DNA of 64,000 nucleotides from Brachionus plicatilis (Eukaryota > Rotifera > Eurotatoria > Ploima > Brachionidae). Where the stretch lies: positions 313,188-377,187 of the forward strand of contig QEOQ01000626.1 of the NCBI GenBank assembly GCA_010279815.1, read 5' to 3'. This document shows positions 1 through 12,700 of this stretch, piece by piece. The notes below the pieces were generated by a model. That model had not been told where the DNA came from. It saw only the letters and a list, made by a program, of their open reading frames with translations, and did no database searches. Numbering within the stretch: position 1 is the first letter of the stretch; each line of letters begins with the position of its first letter. Position numbers and translations under genes: made by a program.

Positions 1-1226
1 CTAAATAAAAAAAAATGAAAAGTGAAAACCTAATGGAATTAGGTAATTTAATTTTTTTAAACAAACAAAATTTAGATTTTTAGTTTGTTGTAAATAGATT
101 TTGTAGGGCTTTGGTCTATTCGAAGTTTTGATCTGCGTTTTTCTTATCTAATAATCAAGTATTAGCCAAGATAATGAAATTTCGGGTCTCAGGCTGGCTT
201 CGCAAAATTCAAACAAGATTTTCTAAGTCTTTTTATTTGAAAATGAAACCGAAGAAATAGAAACCGGGAATTTTAATTACAATTTTATTAAGTTCTAGTT
301 TCCAATTGATAAAATTGAGGAACTAGTATACTAAAATTTTAATTGTTGAATTCTTTTTAAATTGAACTAAATATTTTAATTAAAGGTTGTCTGCACCCGG
401 GACCAAATTTGTTTGACGGCAAAATTAGCTGTCAGCCTACAACCAAAAAATAATTAAGCTTATCTTTAATTTAGTTAAATTGTTCCCCTGAGATTTTTAA
501 GCTTTTAATTAGTTGATATATTCAACTGTTAGTGAATGTTCAAAAATCTTGAGCTTTAATGATACAACATTGAATCAATGAAGCAAAAAATGAATGATAA
601 ACAAAACCTAAAGATAAAAACGAAATATAGGCTACAATTGTAGAATTGTAGTCAGAAATTTGATAAATTAGTTGAACATCATAGCAAAATCAAATTATAA
701 AGAGACTGAATGTGGAATTTAATGCAAGCTACAAATTTTGTAGTGGCTACAATTAAAGAATTTTTGAAAAATAAAATGAAAGATTTTACGACGGTAAAGT
801 ATGGAGCAAAAAAATTAAAACTTAGCAAAATATTTAAAAAATTAATATTTATTTATTTATTTAATATATAATTTAGAGGGAATAGTTCCTCTTGGCAGCT
901 CCGAACGGCGTAGTGCCTTCTTTTAAAAAATTAATAGATAACTTGATTATTTCGAAATTAAAAAAAAATTAGCATACTTTTTTACTAAAAAATTATTTTT
1001 TGATTTTAATTACGTTTAACAAATAATTTTTAAATATATATTATACATTTAATTTTTTAAATATTTTTTAAAATTTGAAATAAAAGTGGGTATTTTAATA
1101 AAAAATATTTTGCAAAAACTTTTTCTCCAAACTTCAGTGCCGCTTTTCTTTTAATATAACATCACTTAGAAATGGAAAATAATAAAAAACAATTTAGGCT
1201 ACACATTTTGTACTTTCTACAATTGA
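1..1226. other. Non-coding AT-rich stretch
   Basis: No gene is supported here. The sequence is A/T-rich with homopolymer runs. Two degenerate copies of a short dispersed motif (core CTACAATTGTAGAATTGTAG) lie near 632-655 and 725-755. A slightly GC-richer patch at 880-920 is not recognised. Confidence 0.6.
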
Positions 1227-1819
1227 AAATTTATAACTTTTTTTTTTAGTTTTACGCCTTCACCTCTTTGATTTTGACAAGATTTAAAATAATTTTTGCT
1301 AAATTTTTCTGACTACAATTCTACAATTGTAGCGACTATAAAATGTTGAGCCAACATTTTATTTTATAATTTTTATTTTTCATTTTAAAGTTTATTTTAT
1401 GATGTAAGAAAATTTTTATTTTTCAAAAATCCGGGTCCGTAAGTCCGTTATGCGGAGTACGGGTCCGTGTATTAGGGACAACTTTATATTTAATATTTAT
1501 GATTCATTATCTTTGAATTATGTTATAATTTATAAATTTTTTTTCAAAAATTCTACAACTGTCGCGACTACAAAATTCTTATTATTAGGCATTAGGGACT
1601 ACCTAACTAAAATGTAAGCTACACATTTTTTGTAGCTAAAATTGTAGAATTGTAGTCAGAAAAATAAATGATTTTCTTACATCATAAAATAAACTTTAAG
1701 ATGAAAAATAAAAATTAAAAATTAGATGTTGGCTCCACATTTAATAGTCGCTACAATTGTAGAATTGTAGTCAGAAAAATTTAAGGCTTAAAACTAAGAA
1801 AAAAAAAGTTATAAATTTA
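1227..1819. repeat. Long inverted repeat (fold-back)
   Basis: Left arm 1227-1421 and right arm 1659-1819 are reverse complements over most of their length, with about 45 extra bases in the left arm near 1257-1300. Both arms carry the dispersed motif CTACAATTGTAGAATTGTAG. The central part (about 1422-1658) holds a GC-richer patch with repeated GGTCCGT-like words (1430-1475) and two more inverted copies of the motif (1545-1575, 1612-1657). The shape is that of a non-autonomous fold-back element. No transposase and no clear target duplication were seen. Confidence 0.75.
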
Positions 1820-4800
1820 GGCTTTTCCAATGACCAAAAAAAATTAAGATGACTAAAATCTAAAATCTTTTAATGAAAATTTAATTGAATATTTATGACA
1901 GAGTATATTGGCAGACGGAATAAAAAAAGAGCTGAATAGAAAGAGAAAAAAAAAGAGAAAAGCTTTAAATTCAAGCTATCAAAAAAACAAAAATAAAGAT
2001 AAAAAATATCTACTAGACTATTAAACCGAAATAAATTTTTTGTCTAGCAAAAAAAAATTAATAATCGATCAAAATTTCGAAGAACTAATTGCATGGATTT
2101 GAAATGAACGCGTGAAATTAAGAGAAAAGTAGGCATGCAAGACCTATCTCTTGCTGTCTATTATAAACAATAACTGTCTATAATGTAAAAACGCTTAACC
2201 AAATCGATTAGATTATTCGCTTCGCTTCAAAATTCAATTACAAAAACAAATAAACACTAGAAATCGTGCAACTACATGAGAAAAAAACATTTGAAATGGA
2301 TCGATTTCGCGAAAATAGTTTGTTTATTAACTAATTTGAGCGGGCTCGTGTGGGCCCATGGTTTACTAAACAATCCGCACATATTAAGTTACTTATCTCT
2401 CACTTTTCCACACTCTACATTTTGCTTAGACCTCAAAATCGAGCCCTAACTTGCTGAAATATAGATAATGTCCGTGTTCACATCCCAATGAGTGCTAATG
2501 TTGTTTGTCTGTAGGTCCATTTTAATTATTTTAGCCATTAGGCAAAATAAAAATGCATTTGCTGCCAATTTATCATCATCGGTGAAATAAACTGCTCAAG
2601 TCAAGTAGTTTTAGAGACTGGTCAAGTTATTAATAAAAAAAAAAAGAGTTAAGTTTACATTTTAAACTGGTCAATAAAGCTGGAATTTATTTTTATTTTT
2701 ATAGTCCAAGATAGAATTCTTACCGAGTTGTTTTCTTTGATCTTGAACTATTTTATGGTTTTTCATTGATCTCACTAATGTAAACTTGATAAGACTAATG
2801 TTTGCTGAAATTACCACCTTAATATCACTAGATTAAATATTTGAGATTAGGATTTTTAGCTAGATTACCATGCTGTTTAGACTGATTTACTTTTGTTTTT
2901 ATTTTTTATTGAATTTGTTCCAACCGGTCTAGTCTTGAAATCGGGCTAGATTGTAAGAACATTGCCAAATATTTGGTAATTACTTGACCTGACTTTAAAT
3001 TCGTCTCTTTCTCTCTCTCTCTGAGAGGGGCTGGAATAATTTTTCTCCTAATAAAAATTAATTACTAATCAAACATTTTATTCAATAAAAAAAATTTATT
3101 ATTAAAAAGTTTTTAGTTTTTTTATCTTGTTTTAAAATGTTATTGTGAGAACTAATATTAATTTTTTTTAATTGATCAAGATAAAGTATCGGTGAACGTT
3201 CAATTTATTTATAGATTTTTTTTTTCGAAAAATAATCATTTCATAGAAAATTTATCATAGAATTTTTTTTTCAGAATAATAATCTTCGTAATATTCAAAA
3301 ATCTGCAAAAAAATAATTACAGAAATTGCTCTTTTATTCTATTATTTATTTAAAACAAAATCTCATACAATTTTTTCTAAAAAAATTATGAACTTAAAAA
3401 AATTTTAAAAAATTTAAAAAAATTTTTCTTTAATGTTTTCTTCCCTTAAGAGTTTTGTCTAATTTAATTAATTTTCTATGAATTGAAACATCATCTAAAA
3501 ATCAATCGGAGGCTTTTTTCCTAAATCAATGATAAAAATTTAAATTCTAAAATTTTATTGTGAACTTTTAGAAATCTTTTTTTTTAAAATTAATTAACAA
3601 TAAGAAAAAAACATTAAATTTTATATTTATTTTAACAAAATATATTACATTTTACACGGTACATTAAAATTATATCAATATAAAAAATTTCTTGCGACCT
3701 TTAAAAAATCTTATTTTTTTTAATCAATTAATTACATAAAAAAACCTGTAAATTTTTTTCTATTTTAATTAATAGAGAAAAAAGTGTTCTTAAGATGCCC
3801 TTTTTAAAAAAGGGACAATTAATTTGAAACAAAGCATTGAATTCCAGAACTCGAGAAAATAAATCCCTTATGAGAAGTGCAGCAAGGAATCGATTTCTAA
3901 AGTAAATCAGATAAATTTTGAGCCTATGCTAATAAATTGAAATCAGATTATTAGGATGTAATAGATCTAGGAGATAAATATGCCTAATAATTTGTATAGA
4001 CAGATATAATTAGGCAAAGTAAACAGTGTAAAACAAGATGATTAATTTAGGATCAAAATTACAAATGTTACATACTCAGACAATGGCGCACTACTGGAAC
4101 ATTGAATAATGAAAAGTCAGATTTAAAATATCAATTTATTTTAATTAAAAACATCATAGATTTAAACGATTTTGCAAATGCTCTATCAGACTGTCGATCG
4201 TTTAAAATTTTCCGAGCGAGTCTAAATCGAGCCAATGTTTAGCACTTGTTTAAAAAAGCCTATTAAAAGATTAGGCTAAGTCGTGAGATTTTGCTAAATT
4301 TTTGAAATAATTTCTTGCAAAAAAATTTCATATCAAACAAACTAATCCTTATAAAAATATAATTAAAAAATTTTACATAATATTCATTATTTTAATGAGA
4401 GGAATTTGTATAAACAAATTTAACTTAAAATGGTAAATTGCCAAGTTTAATTCTTTTTTATTGAGAAAAAAAAACTTGAAGATAATCAGATAAAAACGTA
4501 GGCTACACATTTTGTAGTCGCTCCAATTGTAGAATTGTGGTCAGATAAAATTTAGAAAAAATAAAAATAGAAAAAAAAATTTTGTCGTCGCTACAATAGT
4601 TGAATTGTAAATAAAATTATAGAAAAAAACTATGAAATAATTTCTTGAAAAAAATATAATTTCAAACAAATTAATCCTTATAAAAAAATAATTGAAAAAA
4701 TTTTTATGTAATATTTATTATTTTAGTAGGGAAAATTTTATTTAGCACCATTCACTTAATGGTATGGTATCCGATTCTAAGTTAAAATTTCCGAAAGAAG

Positions 4801-7800
4801 AAAATAAAAAAAAAACAATCAATTTAAGAATTAAACCTTTAAAAACTGAATTTTTAGGAATTATCTAAAAAAAAAATAGCAACTATTTTTATAGAAAAAA
4901 TGAATAAAATTCAAATCTAAATACCATTAGTGAATATTAAGCAAATATTTGAGACCAGAAAGGACATTTTCTGTAATAAAATCTTTTTAGATAAAAAATG
5001 CAAATTGTCTACTAAAATTTGCAAGTGAATTTTCACTCGATTGATAAACTCGTTTAAATATTGTATGAAACTATTATGATTTTTTGGTCGAAAATAGAAT
5101 GAAAATATGCAAATTTTGGTTTAAGGAAAGGGTTCGAATGGATCAATTAGAGAAAATTAATTAACCTTATAAAGATGGTGCGAATTTGTTTCACCAAAAT
5201 TAAATTTACCCAATATTAGTTTTAAATTACGCAACAAAAAAGCAATTAAAATTGTATCTTGCTTTAAAATTGACCAAGCCACAACTGATAGATAATTTTG
5301 CGCTAATATTTCTTGCTCAATCGAGTTAAGTATTTTAGCTAAGAAAAAAAATATGTTCGCCAAATTTTGCTGAATTAAAATCAAGGTAATACAAAAAATG
5401 CTTCATTAGCACCCAAAGTTAATTAGAAAAGCAAACCAGCTTTAGTTAAGAACAATATTTGTGCGAAAAAATCGGATACTTAGCCAAGATTGATTCAAAT
5501 TTTGATAGGATTTTAAATGATTTTTGCAAATGATTTATTTTTGTTTAAAAACAGGAATTTGATTTTAATGTAAGATGAGATGCATTTCCGCTATTCAGAG
5601 CTTCTTAAATTTATTCATGGAGAAATTCAACTTTGTTTTGAGTAAATCCCTTAAAACCAAGTATCCTGGAAAAGCATTTAGATTAAGAACCATCATTTTT
5701 CTGTCATTAAAAATTGCTCTAGACTTTTTGTTTGGATTTATCATTTTTTAAATCAATTTCAAATATTTCGAGAACCAGGTGTACTTTTTTTAAATATAAC
5801 AGATAAAGTTCGAAATATAATTAATTGGTTAAATATAATCTTAAATAATCGATTTTGTAAGCGAAATGCTTTTTGCATGAATAAATATTTTGATTTAAAA
5901 TTTATAATTAATTCAATGAATATTTTTTTTGTTCCATTAAAAAAATCTGCTAAAAAATAAACCATGATTTTGATAATTTTTATTGATTTTTAGTATAATT
6001 ATTAAAATTAAAAAAAATATTTTTTTTCCAAGGGTCTCATTATTTTGAAACAAAAATCTTAAAAATCTCAATCTACAAATGTTACATGAAAATTGAACAA
6101 AAAAAAAAAACAAGAAATGGAAATAGATTAATAGAACAATAAAAGTTTTTAAATTTTATCTTCTTTTTTTAAAAAAATTTACTTTAATTTTTTTTGTAAA
6201 TTTATCAAAAATTGCTTTTATTTTTTAATGAAAAATAATTAAAAAATATTTTATTTTAAAATTAAAAACAAGGGTTTACGGTTAAAAGAAAAAATTTTGA
6301 TAATCACTCATCTGTACAATTCAAATGATATTAAAAACAAAGAAAATTTTCTAGTAAATTATTATTAATTTAATATTAATTGTGAAAAAATAGATAAGAG
6401 TATTTCTTTATTTTCAGAATTTTTTTATATTAGTACCAAAAAAAAAATCAATAATTAAAAATATTTAAAACTAAAAAAATAATCAAAATGATTTAAAAGG
6501 TTGACAATATATCAATATACATTCTAATGGTAAAATATATCGAGGTAAAGTGTTGAACTTGATTTGCAAATATGATTGACATTTTAAATGTTTATTATAA
6601 TGGAGAGATCAAAATTTGAAAAATTAATATTTTTTATTTTTAAAAAGAGTGTTTCTTGTAAAACTGTAAATTTTTTTAAAACTTTTTTTCATGAACATTT
6701 TTTTATTGAGGACGGTTTCTAATTCGGATGTATCTTCGCCTTACAAAATACAATAGAATAATAAGAAAAGATATAAATACTTAAAATTGTAATTTTAATA
6801 TATACCTATGTATAAAAATACAATGAAAAAATATGCAAACATAAAGCGTGTTAAAATTATGGATAAAAACTTTTTGATTAAATATAAATTAATTATTATT
6901 ATTCTTGGAATAAGCTTTATTTTCATAAATGTTAAAAATAAATTAAAAATTTGAATCCTTCAAATCCTCGAAAAAAACAAATCAGGAAAAAGCTTAATTC
7001 GTGAATTCAAACGTACTAAATCAGTGCCAATGAATAAAATAATTAGCTTCAAAAATTTCAACATCAAAAATTATTAAAAGAGCATTATCCTAAAGATATT
7101 TTGTCCTCTTAATATTTAATAAAATAAAACATTAAAAATTTTCTCTAAATTTAAAAAAAATGATCTCTATTTTATTTAAAATATATTAATTAATAAATAA
7201 TTTATGATTATTATTAAAAAAAAAACTTTGTCTATTAATTTATTTTAATTACTTAACACAGTGCCTCCATAATTGACTAATTTTCTTTATTATACATAAT
7301 TTTACATTAGTTTTAGTAAGCTTATGTAATTTTACGTCAATTTTAGTTGGCAACAAGGATATGTAAATTTTTGAAAAATTTCGTAAGCCAAAATTAAAAT
7401 TTTTAACTTTAACTTTACGTAAAACCGTTCAAAAATACTAACGGTCCAAAATTTTAATATTTCTTACCATTTTTAAAGAACTTTAGGTAAAATTACACGT
7501 TTTGCATCCAGATTTTCTCCCAAAGCATTTTATATAATGTTTAAGCATCTCAATTGAAAAACAAAGTCTAATTAGTAATAAATATTTATTAATAATTATA
7601 ATTTTTCTCTTAAATATTTTTTTTAATTTAAGTATATTTACAAAGCATTGAATTTTACTTTGATGACTTTTATTTTCATGACTCTTAATATTAGTGCACA
7701 ATATTTTTAGTAAAAATTCCACAGAATTAATAAAAATCCCAAAAAAAATAATGAAATAATAGAGTGAATATTGTGTCCATTTTTTTATTTTAAATAAACA

Positions 7801-7901
7801 CAATAAGTAAAAATACCAAAAAAATTATATTTTTTCTATTTAATCAATAAAAAAAAAATAAATTTAGTAAAAGAAAACTTAAAAAAAACCTCCAAAAAAA
7901 T
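1820..7901. other. Non-coding AT-rich stretch
   Basis: No supported gene. Open frames here are short and low-complexity and look like AT-rich noise. The stretch contains a CT/GA microsatellite near 3005-3030, a further copy of the ACTACAATT repeat near 4500-4610, and otherwise poly-A/T sequence. A slightly GC-richer patch at 2330-2480 was read on both strands without a coherent frame. Confidence 0.55.
4498..4612 (+). repeat. Two copies of a dispersed short repeat
   Basis: GGCTACACATTTTGTAGTCG followed by a CAATTGTAGAATTGTGG-like word at about 4500-4540, and a shorter copy at about 4580-4610. They match the family inside the 1227-1819 inverted repeat and the scattered copies near 632, 725, 1196 and 1612. 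Confidence 0.7.
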
Positions 7902-8480
7902 TTAAATTTTTTTCTTAGTAAAACCATTTGGGCAGTAAAAACCTCTTTTTTTCTTCATGACAGCATTACAAGTTTTAAAAATATTTTCGATAGATAAAAC
8001 TGCATCATTCGGCTTTTATTTTTAGGTTATTTTGGAGTTGTTTCTGATTCTATTTCAGAGTTTTCGTCAGATTCAAGAAAAGCATTTTCTTCGTTCTGAT
8101 TACAGTCAAATGGTTGATATTGTAGACACCATCTTATTTTCTTTTTTTCTCCTTGCTTTGGCATGTTGTTCAATGGTATATCCATTCCAATATCATTGAA
8201 ATTCATTTATTTTAAAAAAGACAAATATTAATTAAATTAAAGAAAATATGATTGAGTTCGGAATGATTCGAATGAGTCTCCTCTGAGTCTTTGAATTTTC
8301 ATCGATTCCATTTCCTTAAAATTTTCAAATAACTTAGGTACTTTAAATTCAATATTCTTATCCTGTTGTTTGACTCTTTTTCAAGATTTTTGATATGGAA
8401 ATGACTCCGCATGATTTAGAGTTTTGTCTTCAGGATTAAGTAAAAGGCTTTCATTTTATTTGGTCTAATCGACAGATTGC
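7902..8480 (-). pseudogene. Coding relics with one intact 59-codon frame
   Basis: Three neighbouring coding-like pieces lie on the minus strand. An intact ATG-to-stop frame occupies 8206-8027 (59 aa; starts MNFNDIGMD, acidic Ser/Glu-rich C-terminus, ends ETTPK). Upstream at about 8470-8225 a frame with one internal stop reads ...NPEDKTLNHAESF...then...LFENFKEMES. Downstream at about 8010-7902 another frame reads CNAVMKKKRGFYCPNGFTKK. Composition is less A/T-biased than the flanks. I cannot assign a family: this could be a decayed transposon ORF1, a gene relic, or exons of a gene interrupted by the following assembly gap. Confidence 0.35.
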
Positions 8481-8885
8481 ATGTTGAGTATGACTTTGAC
8501 GATGATTGTAATTGATTATTTTATTTATTTGTTTATTTAAATAAAATAATAAACAAGTTTTTTTTATTTTGTTTAGATGATATAAAAATGTTCACTTTTA
8601 TTAGAAAGAATTTCAAGTCATTTACTAAATGGATGAGTACTTAATTTGTTGTCAATTAAGTATTGTCTGTATTTATTGTCTTTATAAATTTTATATTTAT
8701 AAAGAGATATAAATATAAAATTTTGATTGATATTTTAAATGAATTTATGGTAATTTTTATCGTTTGGTTGACTCGATCACGTTTGTGTGCTCGCAAATAA
8801 AAATAAATATGGAACTCAGCTTAGAATATTTTTACTTTTTTAAACTATTAAACGATATACTGAAAATAGACTTTTACACGTAATC

Positions 8886-9747
8886 NNNNNNNNNNNNNNN
8901 NNNNNNNNNNNNNNNNNNNNNNNNNNNNNNNNNNNNNNNNNNNNNNNNNNNNNNNNNNNNNNNNNNNNNNNNNNNNNNNNNNNNNNNNNNNNNNNNNNNN
9001 NNNNNNNNNNNNNNNNNNNNNNNNNNNNNNNNNNNNNNNNNNNNNNNNNNNNNNNNNNNNNNNNNNNNNNNNNNNNNNNNNNNNNNNNNNNNNNNNNNNN
9101 NNNNNNNNNNNNNNNNNNNNNNNNNNNNNNNNNNNNNNNNNNNNNNNNNNNNNNNNNNNNNNNNNNNNNNNNNNNNNNNNNNNNNNNNNNNNNNNNNNNN
9201 NNNNNNNNNNNNNNNNNNNNNNNNNNNNNNNNNNNNNNNNNNNNNNNNNNNNNNNNNNNNNNNNNNNNNNNNNNNNNNNNNNNNNNNNNNNNNNNNNNNN
9301 NNNNNNNNNNNNNNNNNNNNNNNNNNNNNNNNNNNNNNNNNNNNNNNNNNNNNNNNNNNNNNNNNNNNNNNNNNNNNNNNNNNNNNNNNNNNNNNNNNNN
9401 NNNNNNNNNNNNNNNNNNNNNNNNNNNNNNNNNNNNNNNNNNNNNNNNNNNNNNNNNNNNNNNNNNNNNNNNNNNNNNNNNNNNNNNNNNNNNNNNNNNN
9501 NNNNNNNNNNNNNNNNNNNNNNNNNNNNNNNNNNNNNNNNNNNNNNNNNNNNNNNNNNNNNNNNNNNNNNNNNNNNNNNNNNNNNNNNNNNNNNNNNNNN
9601 NNNNNNNNNNNNNNNNNNNNNNNNNNNNNNNNNNNNNNNNNNNNNNNNNNNNNNNNNNNNNNNNNNNNNNNNNNNNNNNNNNNNNNNNNNNNNNNNNNNN
9701 NNNNNNNNNNNNNNNNNNNNNNNNNNNNNNNNNNNNNNNNNNNNNNN
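8886..9747. other. Assembly gap (862 N)
   Basis: An uninterrupted run of N. Open frames crossing it are artefacts. It begins only 12 bases beyond the MORC2 stop codon, so the MORC2 3' UTR is hidden. Confidence 0.99.
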
Positions 9748-9759
9748 CAGCAACAAAAA

Positions 9760-12700
9760 TCAATAAGGCAGTATTTTTCCAATGGCTTCCAATATCTCAT
9801 TTTTGTATTCCTCATTGATGGTCACTTGATCTTTGTTGTCAAGGAATTTTCTGATCGTTTTTTGAATAACAATTCCTTTACTTCGCATTTTAGTTCTGGT
9901 GAAGTCCACAACTGAGTCTTTAAAGCGGCTAAAAAAAACATTGATTGACATTTGATTAAGTTCGTCAAGGCTGAAATTGGGCAAATCCTGTGCAAAATCA
10001 TGCATATCGAGATAGTTTACCAAAGCAGATAACAAATCACGATACTTTTGAGCAATTGATCCTTTGTTTAAAATTTAAAATTTTAAAATTTAATTTTCTT
10101 TAGAAAAATACTGCAAGTATCATTATCCATGGAAAAATTATTTTCCGAATTTGAAGAGCTTCTTCCATTGCCAACATTCAACGACTCATAATCAATACAA
10201 GGCTCATTTTTTATCGACTCTTGACCATTCTATTTGAATAGAAAAACATAAAATTTAATTTTAAATTAAAAAAAAAAATTGATTATAAAAGAAACATTAC
10301 TATTGCTGGTGATATATGATGATTGCTTTCTTCCGATTCAAATAAATGACTATTTTGAAACATCTCTTTGCTGGTTTTTTTATTTTTAGATTGAGGTTTT
10401 GATTTGTACCGAGGTCTATTGGAATAGTCCGGGTCATTTTCATCATCTGAGTCACGGACCCGTCTCTTTTTTGATCTATCGAATGTGCGTCCATTTATAC
10501 TTGTGTCCGAGTCCGACTCGGTTAGCGAAGGTCTAGCTAATCTGCTGGAAATTTCATTTCGTGGTAAAATGGTCGAGCTAATAGTTGAATCCTTGTCTTT
10601 TTGTACCAGAGTTACCACTGAGATTTTTTGCGAAGCCATTGGTCGAAGCTCTGGAATGACTCGAGTTGATTGCTCCTAATTTAATTTAATAATTTAATAA
10701 AAGTTTAGGGATCTTGTTATTTAAGTGGCCAAAAGTCACATTCCTTACCAAAAAAGTTTTATTCATTTATTTGTTTTCTGTACCGAGCTAAAGCTCATTC
10801 AGAATAAGTTAATAAGTAAAATAAAAAAAAAATAAATTAAAGTTAATAAAATGAGGTAAAAAAAAGAATCAAAATAAAGTTAATAAGCTAAAAAAATGAA
10901 AGTTGAAAAGACATAGATTGGAAAAGATTGTTACATGTGGCACATGTTTAAATAGGCTTAAATTAATTACGCTAGTTAAAAAACTCAAAATGATAGGTTA
11001 TTAAAAATATTCGCTAAGTAAAAAATTAAATTTGCTAGGTAGGTAAAAAGCTCAGTAAGGAAGTATTTTTTTTCTATGTGTTTTTTATTAGTTTTTCTTG
11101 CTAAAAACAAAAAATGCTAGGTAAATTAGGAAAAATGCCAGAGTTGTTTAAAAGTCCCGAAATAAAGCCAAAGTTAGGTCTTTTTTTTCTTCAGGAGTCC
11201 GAGTCAAAGTCTTTTGACTTTTAAACAACTCTAAAAAATACTATTTTAAAAAAACAATTCGTCAGGTAAAATAAAACAATAACTAGGCAAATTAAAAAAA
11301 GTATAAAAAAATTAAGATTAAATTTAATATTTGATATTAAGTTTAAAAAATTAAACTATTTTGGCTTTTACTTCGGGCGAAATATTTTTTTTCACTATTG
11401 TCTAAATGTGTATGCTCATTGACTGATTCATAAACACTTACTTTTTGACTTCGCTCAAATAATGCAAATGTAATTTTTTTTCACATTGTTTTCCCTGAAT
11501 TTTGATAATTTACATTGATAATTTGATTGCTCAACCCTATCTCAAAAAGATAAATAAAATTTAAAAAATACTTACCTAAGACATTTGAACAAGGTTTTAT
11601 TTATTTTTGTGTTAATCTCAATCTTTGAATATTTAATTTAAAATTAAATTTTTTGTGGTATTTATGTAAAAAATGAAAATCTATTTTAATATTTTAATTT
11701 CTTAAACATAATTGTAAATTAAAAAAAGGGAAAACAAACAGTACATAACTACCTTCCTTTGTATTCAATTTTATGTTATTTTTTACATCGCCGAATCTGG
11801 CGTAATTTTATGAATAAATAATAATAATAATAATAATAAACTTTTAGACCATCAGCACAAGAATTTTTTAACCATTTCGCCCAAACTATCGAATCTATTG
11901 ATTGAAGAGCTTCTTCTTTTGTTTCAAGACTATTCTTTAATATATATTTATGCCGAAAAGATTTTATTTTCTTTACTATTTTTTCGACATCATTTTCACC
12001 ATCACTTTTATCAATGTCACAGATATGATCAGGTGAACCACATTATTTTTTAAACTTTTCCTCTTGAAGCCATTTTTGTTTTTTTTTTTGAATGATAATA
12101 AATTCACTCTTATTTATTTTATCGGTTACTCAATTAATTTAATACCCAAAAGCCACCTCTATTACTTCATTCCAGTTTTAATTTTTAATTTTTATCATAA
12201 AACCTAGCGCTCTTGTTTTTTATTCTAGCATTTTGATTTTTTACAAAGCATTATTAATTTTAGCACTTAGCATTTCTAATAACTTACCTAGTATTTTTAT
12301 TTTTAAACTTAGTTTTTTTTTACCTAGCATTTTTAATTTTATTCCTAGTATTTTTTTTTAACATTAACCGAGCATTTTTAGTTTTTTACCTAGCATTTAA
12401 ATGCATGACGTTTAAATAGTTCAAGTTTCAGGAAAAAAAGAAGAAATAGTAAGGTAGCAATTACACAATGGAGTTGGGTATTCAATATATCTTGATTCGA
12501 AACCTTCTTTGTATTCCTTCACCAGTCTTTCAACCAATGGAATAGAATGACTCAGTCCTGTCCCAACATATCTCTCACTCAATTCAAAAAGCCGATTCGA
12601 GACTGTTAGTAATTTTAGTTTATTAAAAGCCTCATGATGCACGATGTTGGAAGGAGTATCATATTTTAACTTAAGAATAGACCTGACTGCTGTATTCTGA

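Noticed and set aside
5125..5160. GGGTTCGAATGG resembling a tRNA B box
   Set aside because: No cloverleaf, acceptor stem or A box could be built around it.
5157..7803. Several 68-106-codon frames rich in Phe, Lys, Ile and Asn
   Set aside because: Composition is what random AT-rich DNA gives; no motifs, no splice support.
8840..9815. Long open frames across the N run
   Set aside because: They consist of undefined residues through the 862-base gap and carry no sequence evidence.
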